Shown piece by piece: positions 7,748 to 16,703 of a stretch of 64,000 nt of DNA. The DNA comes from Lentisphaerota bacterium (GTDB lineage Bacteria; Verrucomicrobiota; Kiritimatiellia; UBA8416; JAIOPI01). Each line of letters begins with the position of its first letter. Within the stretch, counting starts at the first letter, position 1. Position numbers and translations under genes: made by a program. The stretch lies in assembly GCA_021413965.1 (NCBI GenBank), contig JAIOPI010000021.1:284671-348670 (forward strand). The letters run 5' to 3'. Under the pieces are notes generated by a model. It was not told the origin of the DNA, ran no database searches, and worked only from the letters and a program-made list of their open reading frames with translations.

Positions 7748-8629
7748 ATGAAGCGAACCACGCCAGCATCGAAGGAAACGGATCCAGAGCGCACACGTGC
7801 GGCGGTGCGCAAGGGCTATGCGGCGATTGCCCAGGGCGGCGGGTCGTGCTGCGGACCTGCGAAACGCAGTAGCTGCTGCGGCAGCGGCGACGCCGCGGGC
7901 GTTGCCAAGACCGTGGGTTACTCGGACGCCGAGCTGGCGACCCTGCCCGAAGGCGCGAACATGGGCCTCTCCTGCGGGAATCCCGGCGCCATCGCGGCGC
8001 TCAAGGCCGGCGAGGTGGTATTGGACCTGGGCAGCGGCGGCGGGTTTGACGTCTTCCTTGTGGCGCAGCAGGTAGGGGCGAAGGGACGCGCCATCGGGGT
8101 GGACATGACGCCGGAGATGCTGAGCAAGGCCCGCAAGAATGCAGAGGCTTTCCGCAATCGGACACGACTGCAGAACGTGGAATTCCGCCTGGGCGAGATC
8201 GAGCACCTGCCCGTGGCGGATGCCAGCGTGGATGTCGTGATTTCCAACTGCGTGATCAACCTCTCCCCCGACAAGCCGCAGGTGTGGCGCGAGATTGCGC
8301 GGGTGCTCAAACCCGGGGGCCGGGTGGCGGTGTCCGACCTGGCGTTGCTCAAGCCGCTGCCACCCAAGGTGCTGAAATCGGTCGAAGCCCTGGTGGGCTG
8401 TGTTGCCGGTGCGGTGCTGGTCAGCCAGACCCGGGCCATGGCCAAGGCGGCGGGACTGGTCGAGATTGCGCTGACGCCCAAGGCCGGATACGTCGACAAT
8501 ATGGTGGACTGGAACGATCCGCTATACCGGGCCATTATCAAGCAGTTGCCGAAGGGCACGAAACTCGGGGCGTATGTGACCAGCCTCGACGTGGCGGCAC
8601 GGAAACCGGGCAAGAAGGGGATGGCATGA
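7748..8629 (+). CDS. arsM: Arsenite S-adenosylmethionine methyltransferase
   Basis: This 293-residue protein has the SAM site VLDLGSGGGFDVFL and the three arsenic-binding cysteines of ArsM, seen as C76 (GLSCGNPG), C168 (ISNCVINLS) and C218 (LVGCVAGAV). Further pairs CC at 34-35 and 43-44 lie in a cysteine-rich N-terminal extension. It methylates arsenite stepwise in the cytoplasm, using thiol reductants such as thioredoxin, which fits the redox genes just upstream. Its stop overlaps the next start (ATGA), so the two are translationally coupled. Confidence 0.95.
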   Translation: MKRTTPASKETDPERTRAAVRKGYAAIAQGGGSCCGPAKRSSCCGSGDAAGVAKTVGYSDAELATLPEGANMGLSCGNPGAIAALKAGEVVLDLGSGGGFDVFLVAQQVGAKGRAIGVDMTPEMLSKARKNAEAFRNRTRLQNVEFRLGEIEHLPVADASVDVVISNCVINLSPDKPQVWREIARVLKPGGRVAVSDLALLKPLPPKVLKSVEALVGCVAGAVLVSQTRAMAKAAGLVEIALTPKAGYVDNMVDWNDPLYRAIIKQLPKGTKLGAYVTSLDVAARKPGKKGMA

Positions 8630-8958
8630 AGGCCTTGGTGGTGGTTGAGGCCGGGATCTGCGGATTCCAGACACGGATTCATGCCGATAGCGACGATACC
8701 CAGAATGTGACCTTCACAATCGACAGCGATTGCCAGAAGGCACAAGCGTTCGGCGCAGCGCTGGTCGCGAATGGGCCTGTGGACGGGTATGCCGAGATCG
8801 GGGCGGGTGCGGACGGCGTGGTGTTGACGACCGCCCGCGAGCACCTGAAGGGCTGCTGCGCAGCCTGTGCCGTGCCGGTTGGCGCGTTCAAAGTCATGCA
8901 GGTGGCGGCCGGCGTGGCTCTCCCCAAGGATGTCACGCTGCGCATTGGCACGGAATAG
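8626..8958 (+). CDS. Small cysteine-containing protein of ars operons (DUF6951-like)
   Basis: This 110-residue protein begins MKALVVVEAGICGFQTRI and ends with ALPKDVTLRIGTE. Conserved-looking cysteines are in AGICGF, DSDCQKA and the KGCCAACAVPVGAFKVMQ segment. I recall a DUF6951 family with this pattern, but cannot verify. Four cysteines could bind arsenic or a cofactor. It overlaps the arsM stop by four bases and is the last gene of the first ars block. Confidence 0.8.
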   Translation: MKALVVVEAGICGFQTRIHADSDDTQNVTFTIDSDCQKAQAFGAALVANGPVDGYAEIGAGADGVVLTTAREHLKGCCAACAVPVGAFKVMQVAAGVALPKDVTLRIGTE

Positions 8959-8995
8959 CGGTGCAACCGCCCCGGGCCGTACGCGCACAAGTCGG

Positions 8996-9024
8996 TTGAC
9001 TCCCCCGTACTGCGAATGTTACAT
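8996..9024 (+). promoter_or_regulatory. Promoter before arsD
   Basis: In the 103-base gap between the two ars blocks, TTGACT at 8996-9001 and TTACAT at 9019-9024 are spaced by 17 bases. The -10 is inside an imperfect dyad CGAATGTTACATTTCG at 9013-9028, and a second short dyad TTCG/CGAA follows. This fits a second ArsR-regulated promoter, so the ars genes are probably two transcription units. Confidence 0.55.
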
Positions 9025-9061
9025 TTCGCCATATAACGAATTCAGGCAAGGAGTCATCGCG

Positions 9062-9448
9062 ATGAAGCTGGACGTATTCGACCCGCCCATGTGTTGCTCA
9101 AGCGGCGTCTGTGGTCCGAAGGTGGACCCGGTGTTGCCGCGCTTCGCGGCCGATCTGGATTGGCTGCGGGGACAAGGCGTGGCTGTGGCGCGGTACAACC
9201 TGGCACAGCAGCCCATGGCGTTTGCGGACAACGAGACGGTGAAGACGGCGCTGACCGAAGATGAGAACTGCCTGCCGCTGACGCTCGTTGAAGGAAAGAT
9301 CGCATGCCGGGGCCGGTATCCGACTCGGAGCGAGCTGGCGCGTTTCGCTGGAGTGAAGATCGTCGCAATCCCGGTCGTGACCGTGAAGCAGGAGGCGTGC
9401 TGCGGGGGCGCCTCTGCGAGCGGCAGCGCCTCGACGTGCTGCGCCTGA
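9062..9448 (+). CDS. arsD: Arsenical metallochaperone ArsD
   Basis: The 128-residue protein begins with the ArsD cysteine signature PPMCCSSGVCGP (C11, C12, C17), followed by RFAADLDWLRGQGV, ARYNLAQQPMAF and GRYPTRSELARF. A C-terminal EACCGG and CC pair are also present, as in many ArsD. ArsD passes arsenite to the ATPase ArsA, encoded 10 bases downstream. AAGGAG lies upstream of the ATG at 9062. Binding of arsenite by the first three cysteines is known for the family. Confidence 0.95.
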   Translation: MKLDVFDPPMCCSSGVCGPKVDPVLPRFAADLDWLRGQGVAVARYNLAQQPMAFADNETVKTALTEDENCLPLTLVEGKIACRGRYPTRSELARFAGVKIVAIPVVTVKQEACCGGASASGSASTCCA

Positions 9449-9458
9449 CAGGACGCTG

Positions 9459-11258
9459 ATGATGACGTTTCTACAGGACACGACGCGGTATTTGTTCTTC
9501 ACCGGCAAAGGCGGCGTCGGCAAGACGTCGCTGGCCTGCGCCACCGCTCTGGCGCTGGTCGAACAAGGGAAGCAGGTCCTGCTGGTCAGCACCGATCCCG
9601 CCTCGAACCTCGATGAGGTTCTTGGGCAGCGACTCACCTCCACCCCCAGCGCGATCCCGGGGGCGCCCGGACTGTTTGCGCTCAATATCGATCCCGAGGA
9701 AGCGGCGAATCTCTACCGCGAAAACGTAATCGGGCCGTACCGTGGCAAGCTGCCGGCCGCGGCGCTGCGGAGCATGGAGGAGCAACTATCGGGCGCCTGC
9801 ACGACAGAGATTGCCGCCTTCGACGAGTTCTCCCGGCTGCTCGGCGACCCCAAGGCGACGGCGGCATTCGACCGCGTGATTTTCGACACGGCCCCCACGG
9901 GGCACACCTTGCGCCTGTTGACGCTGCCCAAGGCCTGGACGGGCTTTCTCAATGCCAACACGAGCGGGACCTCGTGTCTGGGACCCTTGGCCGGCTTGGA
10001 AAAGCAACGCGGCGTGTATGAGGCGACCCTGACAGCCCTGGCGGATGCGACGCGTACGACGCTGGTGCTGGTGAGCCGGGCACAGAAATCCACGCTCAAG
10101 GAGGCCAAGCGCACGAGTGCCGAGTTGGGACTACTGGGCATCACCAACCAACGCTTGATCCTGAACGGCCTCTTCCGGGCGCGGCATGGGGAGGATCGGC
10201 TGGCGCAGGCGATGGAAGGGCGCGATCGGGCGGCATTGGCGGAATTTGCCGACTGGCTGGCCGGCATGCCGGTGACCCGCGTCCCTCTGCGGGCGCAAAA
10301 TGTGATTGGCATCGACCGCTTGCGCGGTCTATTGGGGGACTCTTGGAGCCAACCGGACGACACGGAGGTCGTCCCTCCAGTCGGCGCCATGAACATCCTC
10401 GCCGAATCGTTGACGTGGCTGGTGGACGATCTGGCGAGGGCTGGCCGCGGCGTCATTATGACCATGGGCAAAGGCGGCGTGGGCAAGACGACGATTGCCG
10501 CCGCGATCGCCGGCGAGCTGGCGCAGCGCGGCTACTCTGTACATCTGAGCACGACGGACCCGGCGGCACATGTACATGCGGTGGCCGCCACGAACCTGAA
10601 GAACTTGCAGGTCAGCCGCATCGACCCGGCGGCGGAGACGCTCGCCTATACCGCAGAGGTCATCGCCACGGCCGGCAAGGACCTTGATGCCGAGGGACGG
10701 GCACTGCTGGAGGAAGACTTGCGCTCGCCCTGTACCGAAGAAATCGCCGTGTTCCGGGCCTTCGCCCGAACGGTCGCGGATGGGGATACCGGATTTGTCG
10801 TACTGGACACGGCCCCCACCGGGCACACGTTGCTCCTGCTGGACGCCACCGAAGCGTACCATCGCGAGGTGCTGCGGCATGCCAGCGACATGCCGGCGGA
10901 AGTCCGCGAGCTGCTGCCCCGGCTGCGGGATGCGAATTTCACCAAGGTGCTGATCGTGACCCTGCCGGAAGCGACGCCGGTACACGAGGCAGCCTACCTC
11001 CAGGAGGATCTGCGGCGGGCGGCGATTGAGCCGTACGCCTGGGTGGTGAACCAAACGTTCGCGGAGAGCGGATCCCGCGATCCCCTGCTGGCGGCGCGTG
11101 GCCGGAACGAGCGTCCGCACATCCGCGAGGTCGCGGAGCAGCATGCACAGCAGGTGATCATGGTGCCGTGGGTCCCCGAGGAGCCTGTAGGCTTCGATCG
11201 GCTCGGGCAGTTGTTTGAACCGAAGGCCGCGAAGCACAGAGAGGTAGAACTGGTATGA
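9459..11258 (+). CDS. arsA: Arsenite efflux ATPase ArsA (two-domain)
   Basis: The 599-residue protein is a tandem duplicate with GKGGVGKT P-loops at residues 16-23 and 337-344 and a DTAPTGHTLRLL or DTAPTGHTLLLL switch in each half. Candidate arsenite-binding cysteines are in LSGACTTEIAAF and RSPCTEEIAVF. ArsA is a cytoplasmic ATPase that energises the membrane arsenite pump and takes arsenite from ArsD. The start is ATG 9459 or 9462. Its stop overlaps the arsR start (ATGA). The full length and both P-loops suggest a working enzyme. Confidence 0.96.
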   Translation: MMTFLQDTTRYLFFTGKGGVGKTSLACATALALVEQGKQVLLVSTDPASNLDEVLGQRLTSTPSAIPGAPGLFALNIDPEEAANLYRENVIGPYRGKLPAAALRSMEEQLSGACTTEIAAFDEFSRLLGDPKATAAFDRVIFDTAPTGHTLRLLTLPKAWTGFLNANTSGTSCLGPLAGLEKQRGVYEATLTALADATRTTLVLVSRAQKSTLKEAKRTSAELGLLGITNQRLILNGLFRARHGEDRLAQAMEGRDRAALAEFADWLAGMPVTRVPLRAQNVIGIDRLRGLLGDSWSQPDDTEVVPPVGAMNILAESLTWLVDDLARAGRGVIMTMGKGGVGKTTIAAAIAGELAQRGYSVHLSTTDPAAHVHAVAATNLKNLQVSRIDPAAETLAYTAEVIATAGKDLDAEGRALLEEDLRSPCTEEIAVFRAFARTVADGDTGFVVLDTAPTGHTLLLLDATEAYHREVLRHASDMPAEVRELLPRLRDANFTKVLIVTLPEATPVHEAAYLQEDLRRAAIEPYAWVVNQTFAESGSRDPLLAARGRNERPHIREVAEQHAQQVIMVPWVPEEPVGFDRLGQLFEPKAAKHREVELV

Positions 11259-11641
11259 ACCAAGATGCCATGCGATCCACCATGCGCGTGACCAAGGCGC
11301 TGTCTGATCCGCAACGGGTGCGCATCCTGATGATGCTGCGGCCGGGCGAACTGTGCGTGTGCCAGATCGTGGAAGTGCTGGCGCTGGCGCCATCCACGGT
11401 ATCGAAGCACCTGTCCATCCTCAGCGGCGCCGCCCTGGTGGATTCGCGCAAGGAGGGACGCTGGGCGTATTACCGGATTTCGGAGGGCGCGGACGGCGCG
11501 TTTGCCCGTCCGGTGCTGAAATGGGTCGCCGACGCGTTGCGGGGTGATGCGGCCATTGCGCAGGACAATAAGACTCTTGGCCGCGCCGTGGCGTGCGATC
11601 CGGAAACCCTCACGCGGCGACAGCGGATGCGTGGCAAGTAA
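11255..11641 (+). CDS. arsR: ArsR-family repressor (second copy)
   Basis: The 128-residue winged-helix protein carries the classical ArsR inducer site in PGELCVCQIVE, with ALSDPQRVRILMML before it and the recognition helix APSTVSKHLSILSGAALV after. The wing is GRWAYYRI. It is closer to classical ArsR than the first copy. It is translationally coupled to arsA through ATGA and sits inside the second ars block, so it may act on the arsD promoter. The C-terminal tail after residue 85 is lysine/arginine-rich. Confidence 0.93.
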   Translation: MNQDAMRSTMRVTKALSDPQRVRILMMLRPGELCVCQIVEVLALAPSTVSKHLSILSGAALVDSRKEGRWAYYRISEGADGAFARPVLKWVADALRGDAAIAQDNKTLGRAVACDPETLTRRQRMRGK

Positions 11642-11657
11642 ACAGGAAGGACATTCC

Positions 11658-12296
11658 ATGAACGAGCAGCATGAAGCGCAGCAACCAGCGGCGGAGCATT
11701 GCGGCCCCGGATGTGGCTGCGGATCAACCGGCGGCAGCGCTCGAATGAAATGGCTGATCTGCGGCGTGGTGGCACTGGCCGCGGTGGCGACCGTGGCGGC
11801 GCACGTCTCGCGCAGCCACGCGACGGAAATACCGAAGCAGGACTATGCGACGGCGCTGCCGGCCATCGCGGCCGTTGAATCAGAAACCCCTTCCGTAGCC
11901 GTGGAGAACGGCACATGGGGCGCGCCGATCAGCACCCTGGCGGAGCTAAATCTGGTGGCAACCAACACCGAAGCGGTGTTCGTCGTTATCCCGTCGAGCG
12001 ATGCGACGCGGACGAGCCGCATCCAGCAAGAGGTTACGACCGCGGCCGCGACGATCACCGCACGTGGCACGAAGATGGGGACGTTTCTGCTGAGCCAGGA
12101 TTCTCGGGATTACGCCGGGTTAGTGGCGCAGGTCGGTGCTCCGGCGGTGCTGGCCGCATCCAAGGGCCTGGGTATGGCAGCGGTTCCAGACGCGCAGATC
12201 ACTCAGGAGAATCTGATGAAGGCGTTTGTGGGCGCGTCCAGACCGTCCTCCTGTGGCCCGTCGGCGTGTGGGCCATCCTCCGCCGGGTGCAAGTGA
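11658..12296 (+). CDS. Membrane-anchored thioredoxin-fold-like protein with cysteine clusters at both ends
   Basis: The 212-residue protein starts at ATG 11658. It has a cytoplasmic cysteine cluster (HCGPGCGCGSTGG), one membrane segment (WLICGVVALAAVATVAA), and an outer domain with VFVVIPSSDATRTSRIQ and GTFLLSQDSRDYAGL. It ends with a second cluster, CGPSACGPSSAGCK. The outer domain has a thioredoxin-like strand order but no CxxC. I do not recognise a named family. Position beside a CcdA-like gene suggests a redox or metalloid-binding partner of it. Confidence 0.75.
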   Translation: MNEQHEAQQPAAEHCGPGCGCGSTGGSARMKWLICGVVALAAVATVAAHVSRSHATEIPKQDYATALPAIAAVESETPSVAVENGTWGAPISTLAELNLVATNTEAVFVVIPSSDATRTSRIQQEVTTAAATITARGTKMGTFLLSQDSRDYAGLVAQVGAPAVLAASKGLGMAAVPDAQITQENLMKAFVGASRPSSCGPSACGPSSAGCK

Positions 12297-12309
12297 GGGA
12301 ACAATACGG

Positions 12310-13029
12310 ATGGACTGGGTAAGATCCATACTGGCGGGCGTGGGCACCTCGCTAGACCAAGCGGGCGCTGGGCCCTTAGCCATCCCCCTTGCGTTCCTGC
12401 TGGGCCTGCTGAGCGCGGTTGTCAGCGCGTGCTGTACATTGCCCGTGCTGAGCATCATCGTGGGGTATGCCGGGTCGCGCTCCGACCGAGGGACGCGGGC
12501 AAAGTTCTTGGCGGCCGGGGTGTTTGTCCTGGGCGCGGCGCTCGCGCTGATGATCCTGGGAGCGGTGGCGGCTGCGATCGGGCAAGTGGCGCAGAGCGCG
12601 CTTGGGCGCTATTGGAAACTCTTTGCAGGGGTCGCCGCAATCCTGATGGGGCTGGGTGCGCTGGGCTTGCTGCCCTTCTCCCCATTCGGAGCGGGACGAA
12701 AACTGCGCGTCGATGCCGCGAGGCGCGAATGGCTCGGGCCCCTGGCGTTTGGCCTGGTGGGCGGCGGCGCGGTGAGCGTCTGCTCACTGGCCTGCAACCC
12801 CGGAATCTTCATCATCCTCGGCGCCGCCATGTTGCAGGGCTTTACGCTGGCGATGGCCGGGATTCTGGTCGCCTATGCGTTGGGTTTCTCCCTGCCAATG
12901 GGGGCGCTGATGCTGGGGGTGTCCTTCGCAACCGCAGCCGTGAAGTTCAAAGGGGTGGAAACGCTCGTTCGCAGGCTGGCGGGTGTGGTGCTGATTGGCG
13001 TGGGCTTCTATTTTCTGTGGACGTTCTAG
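12310..13029 (+). CDS. CcdA/DsbD-like transmembrane protein (second copy)
   Basis: The 239-residue protein has six membrane segments and the paired cysteine sites [16 protein letters not shown] near residue 40 and [14 protein letters not shown] near residue 160. It belongs to the DsbD beta-domain superfamily. It differs from the first copy by an extra cysteine at each site. It follows the cysteine-tailed protein by 13 bases and precedes the ACR3 pump. A thiol relay to the outer face is inferred. Confidence 0.82.
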   Translation: MDWVRSILAGVGTSLDQAGAGPLAIPLAFLLGLLSAVVSACCTLPVLSIIVGYAGSRSDRGTRAKFLAAGVFVLGAALALMILGAVAAAIGQVAQSALGRYWKLFAGVAAILMGLGALGLLPFSPFGAGRKLRVDAARREWLGPLAFGLVGGGAVSVCSLACNPGIFIILGAAMLQGFTLAMAGILVAYALGFSLPMGALMLGVSFATAAVKFKGVETLVRRLAGVVLIGVGFYFLWTF

Positions 13030-13045
13030 CGAAAGGAGCATGCGT

Positions 13046-14239
13046 GTGAGCATGGCGGCGAATCCCAACAGCGAGCGGAAACTGACAAATGTGTTCGAGC
13101 GCTATCTGACCGTCTGGGTGGCCCTGTGCATCGTGGGCGGCATCCTGCTGGGCAAGATTGCGCCGGGCGCAGCGAAGTACTTGGACGGACTGTCCATCTT
13201 CGTGAACGGGGCGCCGGTGGTGTCCATCCCCATCGCCATCTGCCTTTTCTGCATGATGTACCCCATCATGGTGAAGATCGACTTTGCGTCAGTGGTGAAG
13301 GCCGGCAAGAGCGGCAAGCCGGTGTGGCTGACCTTGTTCGTGAACTGGGCGATCAAACCGTTCACGATGTATGGCATCGCGCTCCTGTTCCTGGGCGTAC
13401 TCTTTCGCGGCTTCATTGGCGCCGAAGCCACCGACCTGGTGAAGATGCCGTTCGGGCTCGACCTGGCGGTCGGCGCTGAGCACGGCTCCGGCGTGGTGGT
13501 TTTGCACGAAGGGGTGAAAATGCTGCAGGTCCCGCTGTGGCGCAGTTACTTTGCCGGCTGCATCCTGCTCGGGATTGCGCCCTGCACCGCCATGGTGCTG
13601 GTCTGGGGCTACCTGGCCCGCGGCAACGACGGGCTGACGCTGATCATGGTGGCCATCAATTCGCTGTCCATGCTCCTGCTCTACGGATTGCTGGGCGGAT
13701 TCCTGCTCGGTGTGGGCAAGCTGCCGGTACCGTGGCAGGCGCTGCTGCTCTCCATCGTCATTTATGTCGCCCTGCCGTTGGTGTGCGGTTACCTGTCCCG
13801 AAAGTGGATCATCCAGGCAAAGGGAGAGCAGTGGTTCAAGGAGAAGTTTCTGCACGTGCTGACGCCGATCACGATCATTGCCCTCCTGACGACGCTCGTG
13901 CTGTTGTTCAGCTTCAAGGGTGAAACCATTCTCGGCAATCCGCTCACGATTCTCTGGATCGCCATTCCGCTGTTCATTCAAACCATGCTCATTTTCTGGC
14001 TCGGTTACTGGTGGGCGAAGCTGCTGAAGCTGCCATATCGCGACGCCGCCCCCGCCGCCATGATCGGGGCGTCGAACCACTTCGAGGTTGCCATCGCCAC
14101 GGCTACCATGCTGTTCGGGCTTTCGTCTGGGGCGGCACTCGCAACGGTCGTTGGTGTGCTGATCGAAGTTCCCGTGATGCTGTGGCTGGTGAAGATCTGC
14201 CTGCGTACCGAGCACTGGTTCCCGGGGACGAAGGGATAA
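13046..14239 (+). CDS. acr3: Arsenite efflux permease ACR3
   Basis: The protein has about 397 residues and ten membrane segments. The conserved ACR3 cysteine is in [18 protein letters not shown] and the conserved glutamate in [14 protein letters not shown], both required for arsenite transport. The start is probably GTG 13046, seven bases after AGGAG; ATG 13040 and 13052 are alternatives. A loop with [18 protein letters not shown] lies in the middle. ArsA and ArsD are encoded in the same operon, so the pump may work alone or with ArsA. Confidence 0.96.
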   Translation: MSMAANPNSERKLTNVFERYLTVWVALCIVGGILLGKIAPGAAKYLDGLSIFVNGAPVVSIPIAICLFCMMYPIMVKIDFASVVKAGKSGKPVWLTLFVNWAIKPFTMYGIALLFLGVLFRGFIGAEATDLVKMPFGLDLAVGAEHGSGVVVLHEGVKMLQVPLWRSYFAGCILLGIAPCTAMVLVWGYLARGNDGLTLIMVAINSLSMLLLYGLLGGFLLGVGKLPVPWQALLLSIVIYVALPLVCGYLSRKWIIQAKGEQWFKEKFLHVLTPITIIALLTTLVLLFSFKGETILGNPLTILWIAIPLFIQTMLIFWLGYWWAKLLKLPYRDAAPAAMIGASNHFEVAIATATMLFGLSSGAALATVVGVLIEVPVMLWLVKICLRTEHWFPGTKG

Positions 14240-14241
14240 CG

Positions 14242-14685
14242 ATGCCGAAGCTGAAGATTCTATTCCTCTGCACCGGCAACTCCTGCCGCAGCCAAATGGC
14301 CGAAGGCTGGGCGCGGCACCTTCAAGCCGACCAGATCGAGCCCTACTCGGCTGGCATCAAGACCCACGGCCTGAACCCGAATGCGGTCAAGGTCATGGCC
14401 GAGGCGGGCGTGGACATCACGGGTCAGCGCTCCAAGCTGGTCGACGAACTGCGGGACGTGGGCTTCGATTACGTGGTGACCGTATGCGACCACGCGCACG
14501 AATCCTGTCCGCTATTCCCTGGGAAGACGAAGGTGGTCCATGTCGGCTTCGACGATCCGCCCCGCCTGGCGAAAACGGCCAAGACGGAGGAAGAAGCTTT
14601 GGGTCATTACCGCCGGGTGCGGGATGAGATTCGGACCTTTGTTGCGGACATCATTAACCGCCTTCCGGCGAAAGACGGCGCATAA
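14242..14685 (+). CDS. arsC: Arsenate reductase ArsC, thioredoxin-coupled type
   Basis: The 147-residue protein has the low-molecular-weight phosphatase loop [16 protein letters not shown], with catalytic C10, C15 and R16, and the redox cysteines in [10 protein letters not shown] near residues 81 and 88. This is the family that reduces arsenate to arsenite and is recycled by thioredoxin. It begins two bases after the ACR3 stop and is the last clear gene of the second ars block. Confidence 0.96.
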   Translation: MPKLKILFLCTGNSCRSQMAEGWARHLQADQIEPYSAGIKTHGLNPNAVKVMAEAGVDITGQRSKLVDELRDVGFDYVVTVCDHAHESCPLFPGKTKVVHVGFDDPPRLAKTAKTEEEALGHYRRVRDEIRTFVADIINRLPAKDGA

Positions 14686-14690
14686 AGCAC

Positions 14691-14894
14691 ATGCACACCA
14701 TCGAGCTTTACTACTCCGATGCCACGCCCGCCACGGCAGAGCGGGTAGGGGGTAGCCTAGTGATCAGCATCGTCAGCTTCTTTCTCGGATCGACCAACCG
14801 GCGTGACGGCCGGATCGTGATTGGCCGGGTCGAGTCCGGCAGTCAATTCCTGCGTCGACCGCCGCCAGGGCGGGGCAACATTATCGACGTTTAG
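14691..14894 (+). CDS. Doubtful small frame after arsC
   Basis: This frame of 67 codons begins MHTIELYYSDATPATAERVGG five bases after arsC and ends RGNIIDV. It shows no recognisable domain. The first 20 residues look protein-like, then it turns to arginine- and glycine-rich composition. It could be a truncated gene or chance. The following gap to 14992 shows no feature. Confidence 0.25.
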   Translation: MHTIELYYSDATPATAERVGGSLVISIVSFFLGSTNRRDGRIVIGRVESGSQFLRRPPPGRGNIIDV

Positions 14895-14992
14895 AGCGAC
14901 GTGCGGAACCCCACGCCTGGGAAAACGTCAGTGCCCAAAAGCTTGAGACAGGTTCAGTATCATCACATGCACTCGACCAAGAAGGGATCGCT

Positions 14993-15583
14993 ATGAAACC
15001 CATTCGCATCGTCGCCTTCAACGGCAGTCCCCGCAAGGACGGAAACACCTTCTGCCTCATCAATCATGCCTTGAGGGCGCTACAGGCGGAGGGCATCGAG
15101 ACCGAGATCGTTCAAGTCGGCGGCAACCTCATCCACGGGTGCATGGCCTGCTACCAATGCTTCGAGAAGAAGAACTTCCGTTGTGTTCAAAACAAGGACA
15201 TCGTCAACGAATGCATCGAGAAGATGCGCCAGGCGGATGGGATCATCCTCGCCTCGCCAACCTACTTTGCCGACGTAACGCCAGAGTTGAAGGCGCTGAT
15301 TGACCGGGCCGGCTTCGTTTCCATGGCGAACGGGAGGTTCCTAAAGCGTAAGGTCGGAGCGGCCATCGTTGCCGTCAGGCGGGGTGGCGAGATCCACGCC
15401 TTCGACACCATCAACCATCTGTTCCTGATTGCGGAGATGCTCGTTCCCGGCTCCTGCTACTGGAACATGGGTTTTGGGCGCGAGAAGGGCGAGGTGGAGA
15501 AGGATCAGGAAGGCATCAAGACGATGACGGTGCTGGGTGAGAACATGGCGTGGCTGCTCAAGCGGGTGTGCGTATCCACATGA
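14993..15583 (+). CDS. Flavodoxin-fold NAD(P)H-dependent FMN reductase
   Basis: The 196-residue protein has the FMN phosphate loop FNGSPRKDGNTF at residues 9-20 and the second flavin segment ILASPTYFADVTPELKALID. A cysteine cluster (GCMACYQCFEKKNFRC) lies between, as in iron-sulfur or thiol-linked flavodoxin-like reductases. In ars islands such proteins include ArsH-like oxidoreductases, but this sequence is not a clear ArsH. Its last codons overlap the next gene by four bases. Confidence 0.88.
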   Translation: MKPIRIVAFNGSPRKDGNTFCLINHALRALQAEGIETEIVQVGGNLIHGCMACYQCFEKKNFRCVQNKDIVNECIEKMRQADGIILASPTYFADVTPELKALIDRAGFVSMANGRFLKRKVGAAIVAVRRGGEIHAFDTINHLFLIAEMLVPGSCYWNMGFGREKGEVEKDQEGIKTMTVLGENMAWLLKRVCVST

Positions 15584-16164
15584 ACAAGAACAGACTCGAA
15601 GCGTTCAGCGATGGTGTGCTGGCCATCATCATCACCATCATGGTGCTGGAGTTGAAAGTGCCACACGGTGCCGATGTGGCGGCGCTGCGGCCGCTCGCGA
15701 CGGTGCTGCTGGGGTACGTGCTGAGTTTCCTCTACGTCGGGATCTATTGGAACAACCACCATCACATGTTCCATGCGACCCAACACGTCAACGGCGGCAT
15801 TCTGTGGGCAAATCTGCATTTGCTCTTCTGGCTGTCGCTGTTCCCGGTCACAACCGCATGGGTGGGCGAAAGCCGCTTCGCCGCGATGCCGACGGCCGTT
15901 TACGGGTTCGTGCTGCTGATGGCCGCGACGGCGTATTTCATTCTGCAGAACACGATTATCGCCCGGCAGGGAGCCGGCTCGATCCTGGCCGCCGCAGTCG
16001 GCCGTGATTGGAAAGGCAAGTTCTCGGTCGTACTCTACGCTGCGGCCATTCCGCTCGCGTTTGTAAGCCCATGGATCGCAAACGGGCTTTACGTGCTGGT
16101 TGCGGTGATGTGGCTGGCCCCGGACCGCCGCATCGAGCGGGTGCTGGAGGAATCAAACCGGTAA
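15580..16164 (+). CDS. TMEM175-family potassium channel protein (DUF1211)
   Basis: The 194-residue protein starts with the family signature RLEAFSDGVLAIIITIMVLE (the RxxxFSD filter helix) and has five or six membrane segments, with NNHHHMFHA in the loop after the second. Bacterial TMEM175 proteins form weakly selective potassium channels. It overlaps the reductase stop by ATGA, suggesting coupling. It is the last gene before the right att-like repeat. Confidence 0.92.
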   Translation: MNKNRLEAFSDGVLAIIITIMVLELKVPHGADVAALRPLATVLLGYVLSFLYVGIYWNNHHHMFHATQHVNGGILWANLHLLFWLSLFPVTTAWVGESRFAAMPTAVYGFVLLMAATAYFILQNTIIARQGAGSILAAAVGRDWKGKFSVVLYAAAIPLAFVSPWIANGLYVLVAVMWLAPDRRIERVLEESNR

Positions 16165-16288
16165 GGGTTCGGCGACGGTTAATGGCCGTTTTGCCGGGAG
16201 ATAAATGACAAGGGTTTGCACGAAGTTCGCATCAATCTCTTTTGCAGCGATTTGCGGCAGCAAAGGTTTGCGAGCCCGGCGACCCGGC

Positions 16289-16454
16289 TTTTCATCCACG
16301 TAAGCGGGGTTCGACTCCCCTCCCTTGTCGAATCCCCGCCCGAACCTGCAATCCCTTGTCGCTTTCCGACAATGGCTTGCGACTTTTCGACAAACCGTTG
16401 CACGAATCGCCGCTTTTTCGGGGGCAGGCGGCTCCGGGAGATAATCCGGGAGAT
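16289..16454 (+). repeat. att-like direct repeat, right copy
   Basis: Bases 16289-16320 repeat 32 bases of tRNA-Glu (2154-2185), and 16321-16454 repeats the downstream arm seen at 2203-2335. The 5' half of the tRNA and its acceptor 3' strand are absent, so this copy is not a working tRNA. TTGTCG sites at 16325 and 16356 and inverted sites at 16367 and 16388 keep the same spacing as the left copy. The rest of 16165-16703 has no gene I can support. Confidence 0.8.
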
Positions 16455-16703
16455 AACACAGTGCAAATCCGTGGATTACCCCGGGCGCTGGGCGCCGCCA
16501 ACCGCCTTCCTCCAGCCGCCACCGCTGGCCGCGATGCCCCACGATCCGTCAGGGCCGACGCCCCCTGCTATCGGCCTGGTTGTCGGCGAGAGCCCCGCGT
16601 GGGTCGCACGGGGCGGGTCCGTGGGGGCGGCAGGCTTGGGACGCAGCCCGCCGCTGGACGATCGCCGACGACTGCCGTAGAGTCGCCGACCAAGGGGACC
16701 ACG

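Noticed and set aside
14691..14894. Small frame after arsC as a real arsenic gene
   Set aside because: Only the first 20 residues look protein-like and no cysteine or domain is present; kept as a low-confidence frame only.
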